In this document: piece by piece, positions 17,711 through 27,207 of the stretch
Layout of the letters: every line of letters starts with the position of its first letter
How positions within the stretch are numbered: the first letter of the stretch is position 1
From: Acidimicrobiales bacterium
Lineage (GTDB): Bacteria; Actinomycetota; Acidimicrobiia; Acidimicrobiales; SHLQ01
Direction: 5' to 3'
Length of the DNA: 64,000 nucleotides
Assembly (NCBI GenBank): GCA_020628865.1
Contig: JAHDEJ010000008.1
Coordinates: 62,001-126,000, forward strand
Made by a program: the position numbers and the translations under genes
The notes under the pieces: generated by a model
Databases searched by the model: none
What the model saw: only the letters and a program-made list of their open reading frames with translations
Told to the model about the DNA's origin: nothing

Positions 17711-18742
17711 TCAAGCCTTCGTGAAGGTGAGCAACCGCGCCGGGTTCCTGACGACGAGCGTCTCAATGTCCTCGTCACGCAACCCTCGCTGGCGAAGGCG
17801 GGGCATCACGTTCGTGATGAGGTGGTCGTATCCGAGGCCGCCGTATGCGTGCAGTCGGTGCTTCGTTGCGATGTCGTGAGACAGCAAGACCTGGCGTTCG
17901 AACCCGTTTTCGAAGTGCCAGAGCACGACGTCCATGCGCTCGGCGTCGGACGGCATGTCGACCTGCGGGTTCGGCGGATACCACGAGCTCTCGTTGCCGA
18001 ACAGGTCGTATTCCAGATAGCAACCGGTGGCCGCCATGTCGGCGAGCCAGCCCCGGTCAGTGCAGGTTCGATCGATGTGGCAGATCGTCGTCCGGGTGAG
18101 GTCGCCACCTTCCTCATCGACGATCTCCGCGATCTCCACCGGTGACGCCGGGTCTCTCCCGGGGTGCACCATGAGCGGTGCTCCCGTCTCGATCTGGGCC
18201 GCTACCGCCGCCCGAAGGCTCTTCTTCTCGTTCGGGAGCCAGGGATGGGTGCACCCGATCTCGCCAATCAGCCCGGCGCGGACGTCGGAGTCTCCGACCC
18301 CAACAGTGATGTCTCGGATGATCTCTTCGGTGATGTCGTCGACCGACCGAACGCTCATGTTTTCGGGATGGGTCCCGCCGAGGTAGTAGCCGGCGCCCAT
18401 GATGATGTGGGTTCCGGTTGCCTCCGCGATTCGAACGAGCGGTGCCGGGTCGCGGCCGAGGCCCTGGTTGGTCGGGTCGACCACCGTCTTGCCTCCCGCC
18501 GCAACGAATCGGTCGAGCTCGCTGATGGCAAGGTCCACGCTGTCGAGCTCGACGTTGTGGTGGTTGGAGGTCCAGTGATAGGCGACCCAGCCCCGATTCT
18601 CGAGGGTGATCGTTTCTTCCGCCAGGTGTTGATCATCCGGGTTGGGAGGGTCCACATACATGAACGTGCCGTCCATGAGCACGTGGTCGTGCGCGAGGGT
18701 GACGCCAAGATCCGATGCGTCGACGGCGCCGAGCACCGTCAT
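17711..18742 (-). CDS. Phosphotriesterase-family amidohydrolase
   Basis: A 343-residue TIM-barrel metal hydrolase of the phosphotriesterase/PHP family. Metal ligands are visible: the HxH motif AHDHVL at the N-terminus, the bridging acid in IGEIGCT (Glu instead of the carboxylated Lys of true phosphotriesterases), His in MVHPGRD and CHIDRT, and Asp in LLSHDIATKHRL. The substrate is probably a lactone or an ester rather than an organophosphate. The ATG at 18742 is the only standard start after the RidA stop at 18766. It forms a minus-strand run with RidA and a Rieske oxygenase. Confidence 0.82.
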   Translation of the reverse strand: MTVLGAVDASDLGVTLAHDHVLMDGTFMYVDPPNPDDQHLAEETITLENRGWVAYHWTSNHHNVELDSVDLAISELDRFVAAGGKTVVDPTNQGLGRDPAPLVRIAEATGTHIIMGAGYYLGGTHPENMSVRSVDDITEEIIRDITVGVGDSDVRAGLIGEIGCTHPWLPNEKKSLRAAVAAQIETGAPLMVHPGRDPASPVEIAEIVDEEGGDLTRTTICHIDRTCTDRGWLADMAATGCYLEYDLFGNESSWYPPNPQVDMPSDAERMDVVLWHFENGFERQVLLSHDIATKHRLHAYGGLGYDHLITNVMPRLRQRGLRDEDIETLVVRNPARLLTFTKA

Positions 18743-18765
18743 CGCCTGGCCGGTCAGCTGCTCGC

Positions 18766-19158
18766 TCAGGACAGAACCGCCCGAGCGCTGATCTCCACGA
18801 GGAGTCCTTCGAACGCGAGGTCCACTCCCCCGACGAGCGTGGCCGATGGGCCGGGAGCATTGAAGAACTCCGCCCGGGCCTCCCCGGCGGCTGGGCGATA
18901 CCTGATGTCGGTCAGGAAAATGTCGAGCGAGACGACGTCGTCCATCGTGCCTCCGGCCGCCGTCACATACGCCTCGATGTGACGGAGGCACTGTCGGCAC
19001 TGCTCGAGCGGATCGTTGGGGCCCACCAGTTCGCCGTTGTCGAGGGCGATCTGTCCGGAGATGAACAGGAGGTCGCCCGTGCGAATGCACTGGGAGCCAG
19101 CACGAAGGTCGGCGGGCTCGCCCACGTTCGGAATCGAGATGCTCTCACGACGGGTCAT
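18766..19158 (-). CDS. RidA family protein (YjgF/YER057c/UK114)
   Basis: A 130-residue RidA-like protein with SGQIALDNGELVG, the DDVVSLDIFLTDIR core and the VEISARAVL end that holds the catalytic Arg position. RidA-family members hydrolyse reactive enamine/imine intermediates or act in specific catabolic pathways. Placement between a Rieske oxygenase and a phosphotriesterase-like hydrolase suggests a pathway member for a nitrogen-containing ring compound. That is inference. Confidence 0.82.
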   Translation of the reverse strand: MTRRESISIPNVGEPADLRAGSQCIRTGDLLFISGQIALDNGELVGPNDPLEQCRQCLRHIEAYVTAAGGTMDDVVSLDIFLTDIRYRPAAGEARAEFFNAPGPSATLVGGVDLAFEGLLVEISARAVLS

Positions 19159-19170
19159 CGAATTCTCCGA

Positions 19171-20346
19171 TCAGGTGGGGTCGGCGGGTCCGACCACGTG
19201 ATCGAGAACATAGTTCGAGAACTCATGGACGGTTCGTTCCTCGTCGGGCGAGTAGCGGGAGAAGCCGGCGAGGCTGCCGCCGATGCCGCGGTGGACGACT
19301 TCACAGATGCCTTTGTCCTCAGCCAGAAACAGGTCCATCGAGGGGTAGTACTTCTCCTCCGCTTCGTGTTCGAAATCCGGTCGTTCGACAGTGGACTTCG
19401 GGAAGCAGCACCAGGACGTGATGCGGGTCCATTCGGGACCTTCGGGAAAGTACTGATGAAAGGTGATGCGATCCGGCGGCACGTTGAGGAGCAGGTGCGG
19501 GTAGTGGATGACGAAGTGGGTCGACTCCCGATCCTGTTCCGACAGGCCCTCCACAAATGGAAGCGTGTGGTTCCGCGGAACGTACAGACCGTTCTCGTTG
19601 TCGCTGCTGTTGATGGCGTAGACCATCGGCTCGCCGTCGGCATGGAAGGCGGTGCGGATCGCTCCGGGATAGAAGGTGTCGAGCGACTCTTTGTGCACGG
19701 TTCGTACGTGGTAACCCTCCCGCGAATTCTCGACCCAGATCTTCCAGTTGGCGTTGAACCGGTTCTCCCACTTCTTCGTGACCACCATCTCGCCCATGTC
19801 GTAGGGAGCGAGTCGGTCGACGAGACCGCCCAGTGACGGGATCAGCGCGGTGGCGTCGGGATCGAAGTTGATGAAGACGAAGCCCGCCCAGGTCTCCGCC
19901 CGTACCGAAGGAAGCGGATGCTCGGTCTTGTCGAAGCCTTCGGCCGCCTTCATCGACGGTGTTGCGACGAGTGCGCCATCGAGCGAGTAGGTCCACGAAT
20001 GGTACGGACACGTGATTTTGCGGCAGTTTCCGGAGCCGACCAGGAGCTCAGCTCCGCGATGACGGCACGACGCTGAGAGTGCCCGGATCGTGCCGTCGGT
20101 GTCACGCAGGATGATCAGCGGTTCACCAATGATGTCGAGGCGCACATAGTCGCCCGGATTTGGAATCTCTTCCTCCCGGGTTGCAACCAGCCATCGCTTG
20201 CGAAAGATCGTCTCGATTTCCCGTTCGTACCAGACCTGGGAGAAGTAGACGTCCGGCGGGAGCGGTGATGCCTGTTCGATCGGCAGCCGCGTCGACGCGT
20301 ACCGGGCCGACTCGAAGATGTCGGTCACGTCACGTCCCGCGTTCAT
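19171..20346 (-). CDS. Rieske non-haem iron oxygenase, alpha subunit
   Basis: A 391-residue aromatic-ring-hydroxylating-type oxygenase. The Rieske 2Fe-2S site is CRHRGAELL...CRKITCPYHSW (two Cys, two His, about residues 87-110). The mononuclear iron His pair is in NSREGYHVRTVH about residues 205-215, with an acidic ligand toward the C-terminus. No reductase or ferredoxin partner is in the window. Adjacent RidA and phosphotriesterase-like genes suggest a short catabolic operon. Confidence 0.88.
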   Translation of the reverse strand: MNAGRDVTDIFESARYASTRLPIEQASPLPPDVYFSQVWYEREIETIFRKRWLVATREEEIPNPGDYVRLDIIGEPLIILRDTDGTIRALSASCRHRGAELLVGSGNCRKITCPYHSWTYSLDGALVATPSMKAAEGFDKTEHPLPSVRAETWAGFVFINFDPDATALIPSLGGLVDRLAPYDMGEMVVTKKWENRFNANWKIWVENSREGYHVRTVHKESLDTFYPGAIRTAFHADGEPMVYAINSSDNENGLYVPRNHTLPFVEGLSEQDRESTHFVIHYPHLLLNVPPDRITFHQYFPEGPEWTRITSWCCFPKSTVERPDFEHEAEEKYYPSMDLFLAEDKGICEVVHRGIGGSLAGFSRYSPDEERTVHEFSNYVLDHVVGPADPT

Positions 20347-20471
20347 GCCCGACAGTACCGCGGCGTCGATTCGTCGTCATCTGGAACGTTCGGGACGTTG
20401 GTCCCTGCCGCCGACAGGCCGCACCTCGCATGCTGATCCCATCAGCCAGCGCAATGACGGAAGAGGTAACC

Positions 20472-21239
20472 GTGGCTCCATTCGACCGCCCCCCAACCCC
20501 CAGTCCCGTTCCGACGGATGTCGCGCAGGAGCGCCCCGAGGGTCCGGTGTCGTACCAGTCGTGCTTCTCGATGCCGCTGTCGCCGGCCGAGCTGCGGGAC
20601 AAGCAGCGCGAGTACCTCGATGCACATGCGTACCGCTACGGCCTTCCGGCCCGGCTGCTCTTCTGGACTGCAGGCAAGGTGTTTCCGCAGGGCAGGAGCT
20701 TCGAGTTCTTCGCCTTCGTCGAACTCGTGGCTCGGGTGCCGTACATGGCGTGGGAGCACGTCGGCCACATCGCACAGACGCAGAACCACAAGGACCATGC
20801 GTTCGATCGCAAGATCCAGGATCGGGTCGTGCTCGCCCGGGACGAACAGGACAACGAGTTCTGGCACCTGTTGATCATGGAGGAGTTCTGCGAGAAGGCG
20901 GGCTACAAGCGGCGGTGGTTCCTGGACCGGGTCTTCCCCCAGATCCTCTCGTTCCTCTACTACCAGTTGTCGTGGATCCTGTACGTGGTGCGGCCGAAGT
21001 GGTCGTATCAGCTCAATTCAGACTTCGAGGACCATGCGATGCGGCAGTACGCACAGTTCGTGGCCGAGAACCCCGAGTTCGACTCGACCGCCTGGGAGTC
21101 GGCCTACCGAAGCGACTACGGCTTCCACGTGACGGTCGGCGACATGCTCCGGCAGATCGCCGTCGACGAGGAACAGCACAAGGACCATTCGGAGGACTAC
21201 ATCCGAACCGGTGCCCGCTTCTCCCGGTCGACGGGCTGA
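20472..21239 (+). CDS. Alternative-oxidase-like di-iron protein
   Basis: A 255-residue protein from GTG 20472, chosen because a strong GGAAGAGG site precedes it; in-frame ATGs at 20430 and 20454 are alternatives. Four iron-binding helices match alternative oxidase: FAFVELVARVPYMAW, a N-E-x-x-H motif (NEFWHL), FEDHAMRQY, and D-E-x-x-H (DEEQHKDH). Known members are quinol oxidases that reduce O2 without pumping protons, attached to one membrane leaflet. Here no other respiratory gene is adjacent. The role could instead be a related di-iron oxygenase. Confidence 0.75.
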   Translation: MAPFDRPPTPSPVPTDVAQERPEGPVSYQSCFSMPLSPAELRDKQREYLDAHAYRYGLPARLLFWTAGKVFPQGRSFEFFAFVELVARVPYMAWEHVGHIAQTQNHKDHAFDRKIQDRVVLARDEQDNEFWHLLIMEEFCEKAGYKRRWFLDRVFPQILSFLYYQLSWILYVVRPKWSYQLNSDFEDHAMRQYAQFVAENPEFDSTAWESAYRSDYGFHVTVGDMLRQIAVDEEQHKDHSEDYIRTGARFSRSTG

Positions 21240-21259
21240 CGGACCAAGCGGGGTCGGCT

Positions 21260-21718
21260 TCAGCCGTCGGATTCGAGGACAACCCGCATCGCTTCGAGTG
21301 TTTCGAGCATGCCCCGGCGGTTGGTCTCCCCACGCCAGCGGCCCATGGCGGCCCAGTAGAGCTTGTTCGCCAGGGTCGGCTGCAGGCGGAAGGACTCGGT
21401 CACCTCGGTGCCGCCGTCGACGGACCGGAGCTCGTACTTCCAGTTGTTGAGCGTCTTGCCTGCCGCCACCACAGCGAACCCGAAGACCTCGTTCTCGACG
21501 CACTCGGTGACGCGGCATTCGGACCAGTACTTCACGCCAGAGTCGTTTCGGTTCACGTGTCCGCGGAAGCGTGCTCCCGTTTCGGGGCCGGTGGCGCCGT
21601 CGAGCCATTCGGCCTCGAAGGTCTCCGGGCTGAACTCGCCGATGCGAGTCACGTCGGAGACGAGTGCCCACACATCTTCGACGTCCGCCTTGATCGTGAT
21701 GGTGACCGAGTCCTGCAT
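21260..21718 (-). CDS. SRPBCC (START-like) family protein
   Basis: A 152-residue polyketide-cyclase/START-like protein. It begins with the usual SVTITIKADVEDVWALVSDVTRIGEFSP helix-grip pattern and ends with a long C-terminal helix. Members bind hydrophobic ligands; no ligand is inferable. It is convergent with the di-iron protein gene, 20 bases apart. Confidence 0.8.
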   Translation of the reverse strand: MQDSVTITIKADVEDVWALVSDVTRIGEFSPETFEAEWLDGATGPETGARFRGHVNRNDSGVKYWSECRVTECVENEVFGFAVVAAGKTLNNWKYELRSVDGGTEVTESFRLQPTLANKLYWAAMGRWRGETNRRGMLETLEAMRVVLESDG

Positions 21719-21864
21719 GCTGGCTCCTGCCGTTGGCTGTTACCGAACCTACGTTGCAGGCCCGGCGGCTGGACGCAGCAACGGGTGTGACCTTCGCCGA
21801 CTGACTAGCTTTCGATGGTGGAGCGGCCCGCCCGGCTGCCCGTTTCGATTGCGAGGAGCACACC

Positions 21865-22755
21865 ATGACCGACTGGCTGGACCTGACCGCACGAGCGGGG
21901 CGTGCCGGCCACGACGTGGTCGGTTGGATGATGTGGGACCCCGCAGCCATCGAGCGGTTCGGCGCGCTGGGTGTGCCGAACGGCGGCGGCTGGATCATCT
22001 CGTGGCGGCTCGCCGCTCTGGGCGACCGCGTGAGCAAGGCGGTCGCTGCGGCGACGACCTATTCGATCCACCCCGACATCGTCGCGATGGTGATGGGCCT
22101 CCATGAAGACGTCACGACTGCCGATGCGATTCGCGGCGTCCGAAACTCGGCGGCCGTCGACGGGTTGGAGGCGATCGCGCCGGGGCTGGGTGAAGAATTG
22201 GCGCCGCTCGCGGCAGATCTGTGGCGCGGCGTGGATTCGGTGCATCACGGCGCCCGTCCGCTGTTTGCCGCCCACCGGGCCGAACCGCGGCCCGATCCGG
22301 TGGACTCGCCGCTTTCGGCTTGGCTTGCGATGAACTGCTTCCGCGAGCTCCGGGGTGACAACCACTGGGTTCTGTGCGCGGCCGCCGATCTGGACGATGT
22401 CGAGGTCGGGTTGCTTCATTCGGCGATGGTGGACGAGGGGGAGTACGGCAGCGAGGAGTGGATCGCCCGGAGCCGTGGCAACGACGACGAGTCGGTGGCA
22501 CGCGGCTGGGCCCGGCTCGAAGCGAAGGGTTTCGCTGCGGCCGGACGGCTCACCGATGAAGGCCATCGGTTCCGGCTCGATCTCGAGCGGCGGACCGATG
22601 AGCTCACGATGCCGGCGTGGCAGGCGGTCGGCGAGACGAGCACCATCCGATTGTGCGAGGCCGTGGAGTCACACCAGGGCGCGTTCCTCGCTCGGATCAA
22701 CGAGACCGCCGGCCCGCGCTGGATGCCGGCGGTTCGTCCGCGAACGGAGTCGTAG
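21865..22755 (+). CDS. SCO6745-type helix-turn-helix protein
   Basis: A 296-residue protein resembling an actinobacterial family (SCO6745/SalK-like) whose C-terminal part has a winged-helix-like fold. Recognised are the opening WMMWDPAAIERFGALGV, an internal SPLSAWLAMNCFRELRGDNH block, and a C-terminal ARLEAKGFAAAGRLTDEG winged-helix segment. Function is unknown. It is convergent with the dioxygenase gene and abuts it. Confidence 0.65.
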   Translation: MTDWLDLTARAGRAGHDVVGWMMWDPAAIERFGALGVPNGGGWIISWRLAALGDRVSKAVAAATTYSIHPDIVAMVMGLHEDVTTADAIRGVRNSAAVDGLEAIAPGLGEELAPLAADLWRGVDSVHHGARPLFAAHRAEPRPDPVDSPLSAWLAMNCFRELRGDNHWVLCAAADLDDVEVGLLHSAMVDEGEYGSEEWIARSRGNDDESVARGWARLEAKGFAAAGRLTDEGHRFRLDLERRTDELTMPAWQAVGETSTIRLCEAVESHQGAFLARINETAGPRWMPAVRPRTES

Positions 22756-23559
22756 TCAGCCCAGGCGGTAGCCGGACGAGGCCGTCCAGCCGCCCATCGA
22801 GTCGTCCTCGTGATATTGGCGATGGCCGGCATCGTCCTCAGCCGCGCCCACGGCGACGAGCAGCGGGATGAAGTGGTCCTCTCGCGGATGCGCCTGGCGG
22901 GCGCTGGGCGCCCGGTCCCATTCCAGGAGTCGGGACGAGCGCGCTTCCCCCGAGTGCTGCACCATGGTCTCGGTGAGCCAGGCGTCGAACTCCCGAGATG
23001 CTGTTTGTGATGCGGGCCCCATGTGCGAAAGGTCGTGGTAGCTGGGCAGGCCGCTGGCGACGATGAGGATGCCGCGGTCGCGTAGCGGTGCGAGCGCTCG
23101 ACCGACGGCGAGGTGGGCGGCCGGGTCGTAGTCCTGCCGGATGGACAGCTGCACGAGCGGGACGTCGGCGTGCGGGTACATCACGTGCATCGGAACGAAG
23201 GTGCCGTGGTCGAAGCCGCGGTCCGGATCGTCGGAGGTGGCGATCCCGTGCGCTTCGAGTGCAGCGGTCACTTCTGCTGCGACATCGGGGGCACCGGGCG
23301 CCGGGTACTGCACGTCGTAGGTGTGCTCGGGGAACCCCCAGTAGTCGTAGAGCATCGGGGGTTGGGGTGAGGTTTGGAGCCGGAAGGCCGGCGTCTCCCA
23401 GTGGGCGGAGATCATGAGGATGGCCCGCGGGGTCGTGCCGACCTCCGCGGGGATCGCCGCAAGTGCGTCTTCGAGCGGTTGCCAGTCGACGCCCATTGCA
23501 TCCTTCGCCCAGGGCCACGGCCCGCCGCCATGGGCGATCGCGTAGGTGGGGAGGCGCAT
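22756..23559 (-). CDS. Extradiol aromatic ring-opening dioxygenase, LigB/DODA family
   Basis: A 267-residue class III extradiol dioxygenase. Metal-site His residues are visible in AIAHGGGPW at the N-terminus and in ISAHWE about residue 50, with PVHVMYPHADVP-like PMHVMYPHADVPLVQLSI and SYHDLSHMG further on. Members open catechol-type rings (for example 4,5-DOPA dioxygenase). It overlaps the DoxX stop by one base (TGATG), so the pair is one transcript controlled from the palindrome at 23959-23991. Confidence 0.85.
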   Translation of the reverse strand: MRLPTYAIAHGGGPWPWAKDAMGVDWQPLEDALAAIPAEVGTTPRAILMISAHWETPAFRLQTSPQPPMLYDYWGFPEHTYDVQYPAPGAPDVAAEVTAALEAHGIATSDDPDRGFDHGTFVPMHVMYPHADVPLVQLSIRQDYDPAAHLAVGRALAPLRDRGILIVASGLPSYHDLSHMGPASQTASREFDAWLTETMVQHSGEARSSRLLEWDRAPSARQAHPREDHFIPLLVAVGAAEDDAGHRQYHEDDSMGGWTASSGYRLG

Positions 23560-23933
23560 CAGAATGCCTCTGGCCCGAAGCGCCCGATGGCGACGACGAG
23601 CGACAGTGCTCCGAGGACGATTGCGGGTACCGCTTGGGCGATCGGGTCACCGAGGCGCACGTGAGTGATGACGGCGCCGATCATCACGAGCACGAGCCCG
23701 GTGGCGGCCAACGGAACAAGAATCGGCGCGATTCCGGTGACTGCGGGGAGGATGAGCCCGATGGCGCCCAGGAGTTCGACGAGGCCGACGCCTTTGACCT
23801 GTGAATCCGTGGCGCTGGCGACCCAGGCCATGTCGGGTTCGAGTTCTGCGCGGGACTTGGCCAGCTTCATCGCTCCGGCTCCGCCGAAGGCCACTGCGAG
23901 TACGCCGGCGATGATCCAGAGAATGACGTTCAT
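23559..23933 (-). CDS. DoxX family membrane protein
   Basis: A 124-residue protein with four transmembrane helices typical of DoxX (helix 1 with GGAGAMKLAKS, then VGLVELLGAIGLILP). It is the first gene of the two-gene unit with the LigB-type dioxygenase and faces a MarR regulator. DoxX/dioxygenase/MarR sets commonly respond to electrophiles or quinones. Here that is inference. Confidence 0.85.
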   Translation of the reverse strand: MNVILWIIAGVLAVAFGGAGAMKLAKSRAELEPDMAWVASATDSQVKGVGLVELLGAIGLILPAVTGIAPILVPLAATGLVLVMIGAVITHVRLGDPIAQAVPAIVLGALSLVVAIGRFGPEAF

Positions 23934-23958
23934 CGTGTCGTTCCTTCCATGTACGATA

Positions 23959-23991
23959 TTGAATGTTCAAGTACAGTACTTGAACATTCAA
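23959..23991. promoter_or_regulatory. 33-base perfect palindrome, probable MarR operator
   Basis: Between the doxX and marR starts lies a perfect inverted repeat with 16-base arms and a single central A (position 23975). Each arm contains TGAATGTTCAAGTAC. Inside each arm TTCAAGTAC resembles the half-sites bound by MarR-family dimers. It covers both divergent promoters, so it probably serves autoregulation and control of the doxX unit. Confidence 0.8.
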
Positions 23992-24012
23992 CCATAAGCA
24001 ACTGGAGGATCC

Positions 24013-24513
24013 GTGGCGCCGGAGACCGACGACGCCGTCGAATGGCTGGACGACGACGAAATGCAATCATGGATGGCCGTCGTTGCGATGCTCGGCGCGC
24101 TCCCCTCGGCCCTCGACGGCCAGCTGAAGCGAGACGTGGGGGTGAATCACTTCGAGTATTCGATCCTCGCCGGCCTCTCCGCCAGCCCCGATCACACCCT
24201 GGCCATGTCCGACCTCGCCGGCGTCGTCTTCGGATCCCTGTCTCGACTGAGCCATGCGGTCGGCCGCCTCGAGAAGCGAGGCTGGGTCGTGCGATGCGGA
24301 ACCGAGGCCGGACGCCATCAGGCGACGAGACTCACCGACCTGGGTCGGGCCGAGCTCGAGGTCGGCGCTCCATCCCACGTGCGGGAGGTTCGGCGACTCC
24401 TCATCGACCCGCTCACCTCCGAGGAGTTCCACCAACTGGGGGAGATCTCCCGGAAGGTGCTCGACGCCGTCGACCCGAAACGGGCCGCGGACATCCGTCG
24501 ACTGTTCCACTGA
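24013..24513 (+). CDS. MarR-family transcriptional regulator
   Basis: A 166-residue winged-helix regulator: helices HFEYSILAGLSASPDHTLAMSDLA, recognition helix LSRLSHAVGRLEKRGWV, and wing CGTEAGRHQATRLTDLG. The start is GTG with GGAGG 5 bases before it. It is divergent from doxX across the palindrome and most likely represses both genes until a ligand, perhaps a phenolic or quinone, binds. Confidence 0.88.
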   Translation: MAPETDDAVEWLDDDEMQSWMAVVAMLGALPSALDGQLKRDVGVNHFEYSILAGLSASPDHTLAMSDLAGVVFGSLSRLSHAVGRLEKRGWVVRCGTEAGRHQATRLTDLGRAELEVGAPSHVREVRRLLIDPLTSEEFHQLGEISRKVLDAVDPKRAADIRRLFH

Positions 24514-24610
24514 CGCCGACGGTTCTCGTGAGCGAGCTCGCCCCGCAAACCCCACGCTCAACACCACCGATTTTAGTGGCATATTGAAACGCCGACGATA
24601 GAGTGCATTC

Positions 24611-26035
24611 ATGACCGGCGGAATCCAACCCTCCCACCACGCGCTGCCCGAGCGACCACTGCCCTCCCTCGAGGACTATCTTGACACGGGCGGGCTCGAG
24701 GGCCTCGGCTTCGCCCGCCACCACTCCCCCGACGAGGTCATCGACGTGATCGAGGCCGCCGGCATCCGCGGCCGCGGCGGCGCCGGCTTCCCGGCCGGGC
24801 GAAAGTGGCGCAGCCTCGCGAACGCCATCGGCGAGACCGATCAGGGCTTCGTGGTGATCAACGCGGCGGAAGGCGAGCCCGGCACCTTCAAGGACCGCGC
24901 CCTGCTCCGCCGGAATCCGTGGATCGTGATCGAGGGCGCACTGATCGCCGCCCGCTGCATCGCCGCCAACCGCGTCGTCATCGCCACGAAAGCCATCTAC
25001 ACAGAAGAGCTCGCACGAATCCGCAGTGCCGTTGCCGAGCTCGTTGCCGTCGGCGCCACGGGAGACGTGCAGATCGAGATCACCGAAGGGCCGGACCACT
25101 ACCTCTACGGAGAAGAGAGCGCGCTGCTCGAAGTGATCGAGGGCGAGGACCCGCTCCCCCGGCAGCTGCCGCCCTATCTCTACGGCCTGTTCACGGCATC
25201 GCCGAACCTGGGATGGTCGGCGGGCTCGGACCAGTCGCCGGGTGGACCGACCGAAGCGAGCGACAACCCGGCGCTCGTGAACAATGTCGAGACCTATGCG
25301 CACGCCGCCCTCGTCTGCCGCCACGGCGCCGACTGGTACCGATCGATGGGGACGGACGAGTCTCCCGGCCCGACGATCGTCACGATCACGGGCGATGTGC
25401 AGCAGGCCGTGGTGGCCGAAGTTCCGCTCGGCCTGCCGCTCGGCCAGGTGATCGACGAGCTCGCCGGCGGGCCCACCCGCGGCGTGATCAAGGGCGTGCT
25501 GTCCGGCGTGTCGAATCCGGTCATCACACCGAACCTGCTCGAGCTGCCGATCTCGCATGAGGCGTTCGGCGCTGCGGGAACGGGCATCGGTTCGGCGGGC
25601 TTCATCGTGTTCGACGACTCGAGAAACATGGTCGACGTCGCCTATCAGGTGTCCCGCTTCCTGCACGTCGAGTCGTGCGGCCAGTGCAACCCGTGCAAGA
25701 CCGGCACCCAGGGCATCACGCAGGCGCTGGAGTCGCTGGTCTTGAGCACGGCGACGAGCGCAGACATCGACCTGATCGAACGCCGGATCCTCACGGTGAC
25801 CGACGCCAGCCGCTGCTACCTGCCGACCCAGGAACAGCAGGTGATCACCAGCCTGCTCCAGCAGTATCCGGCCGATCTCGACGTGCGCCTCGCCGGCTTC
25901 CCCGGTGATCTCGATGTGCCGCTGCCGAAGTTGACGAACATTGCCGACGGTGTCGCCCACCTCGATCCGCAGGCCGGGTTCAAGCGTCCGGACTGGACCT
26001 ACGCGGAGACGCCGGTTCGCCTGACGATCGGCTGA
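24611..26035 (+). CDS. Stand-alone NuoF-like NADH-binding Fe-S flavoprotein
   Basis: A 474-residue protein with the complex I 51-kDa fold: NADH/FMN site GIRGRGGAGFPAGRKW about residue 53, FMN-binding EGEPGTFKDR about 90, EESALLEVIEG, an SLBB domain, then the 4Fe-4S motif ESCGQCNPCKTG with a distant Cys in RCYLP. It matches NuoF, HoxF and formate-dehydrogenase diaphorase subunits, but no NuoE, NuoG or hydrogenase subunit adjoins it. It may feed electrons between NADH and an unlinked partner; the hydrogenase 15 kb away is one candidate. Confidence 0.82.
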   Translation: MTGGIQPSHHALPERPLPSLEDYLDTGGLEGLGFARHHSPDEVIDVIEAAGIRGRGGAGFPAGRKWRSLANAIGETDQGFVVINAAEGEPGTFKDRALLRRNPWIVIEGALIAARCIAANRVVIATKAIYTEELARIRSAVAELVAVGATGDVQIEITEGPDHYLYGEESALLEVIEGEDPLPRQLPPYLYGLFTASPNLGWSAGSDQSPGGPTEASDNPALVNNVETYAHAALVCRHGADWYRSMGTDESPGPTIVTITGDVQQAVVAEVPLGLPLGQVIDELAGGPTRGVIKGVLSGVSNPVITPNLLELPISHEAFGAAGTGIGSAGFIVFDDSRNMVDVAYQVSRFLHVESCGQCNPCKTGTQGITQALESLVLSTATSADIDLIERRILTVTDASRCYLPTQEQQVITSLLQQYPADLDVRLAGFPGDLDVPLPKLTNIADGVAHLDPQAGFKRPDWTYAETPVRLTIG

Positions 26036-26083
26036 TCGAACTCCGAACAGACTCACAGAACGTTCACAAGAACGCTTCCTACG

Positions 26084-27196
<1,113 letters not shown>

Positions 27197-27207
27197 CCCG
27201 AGGCTGG

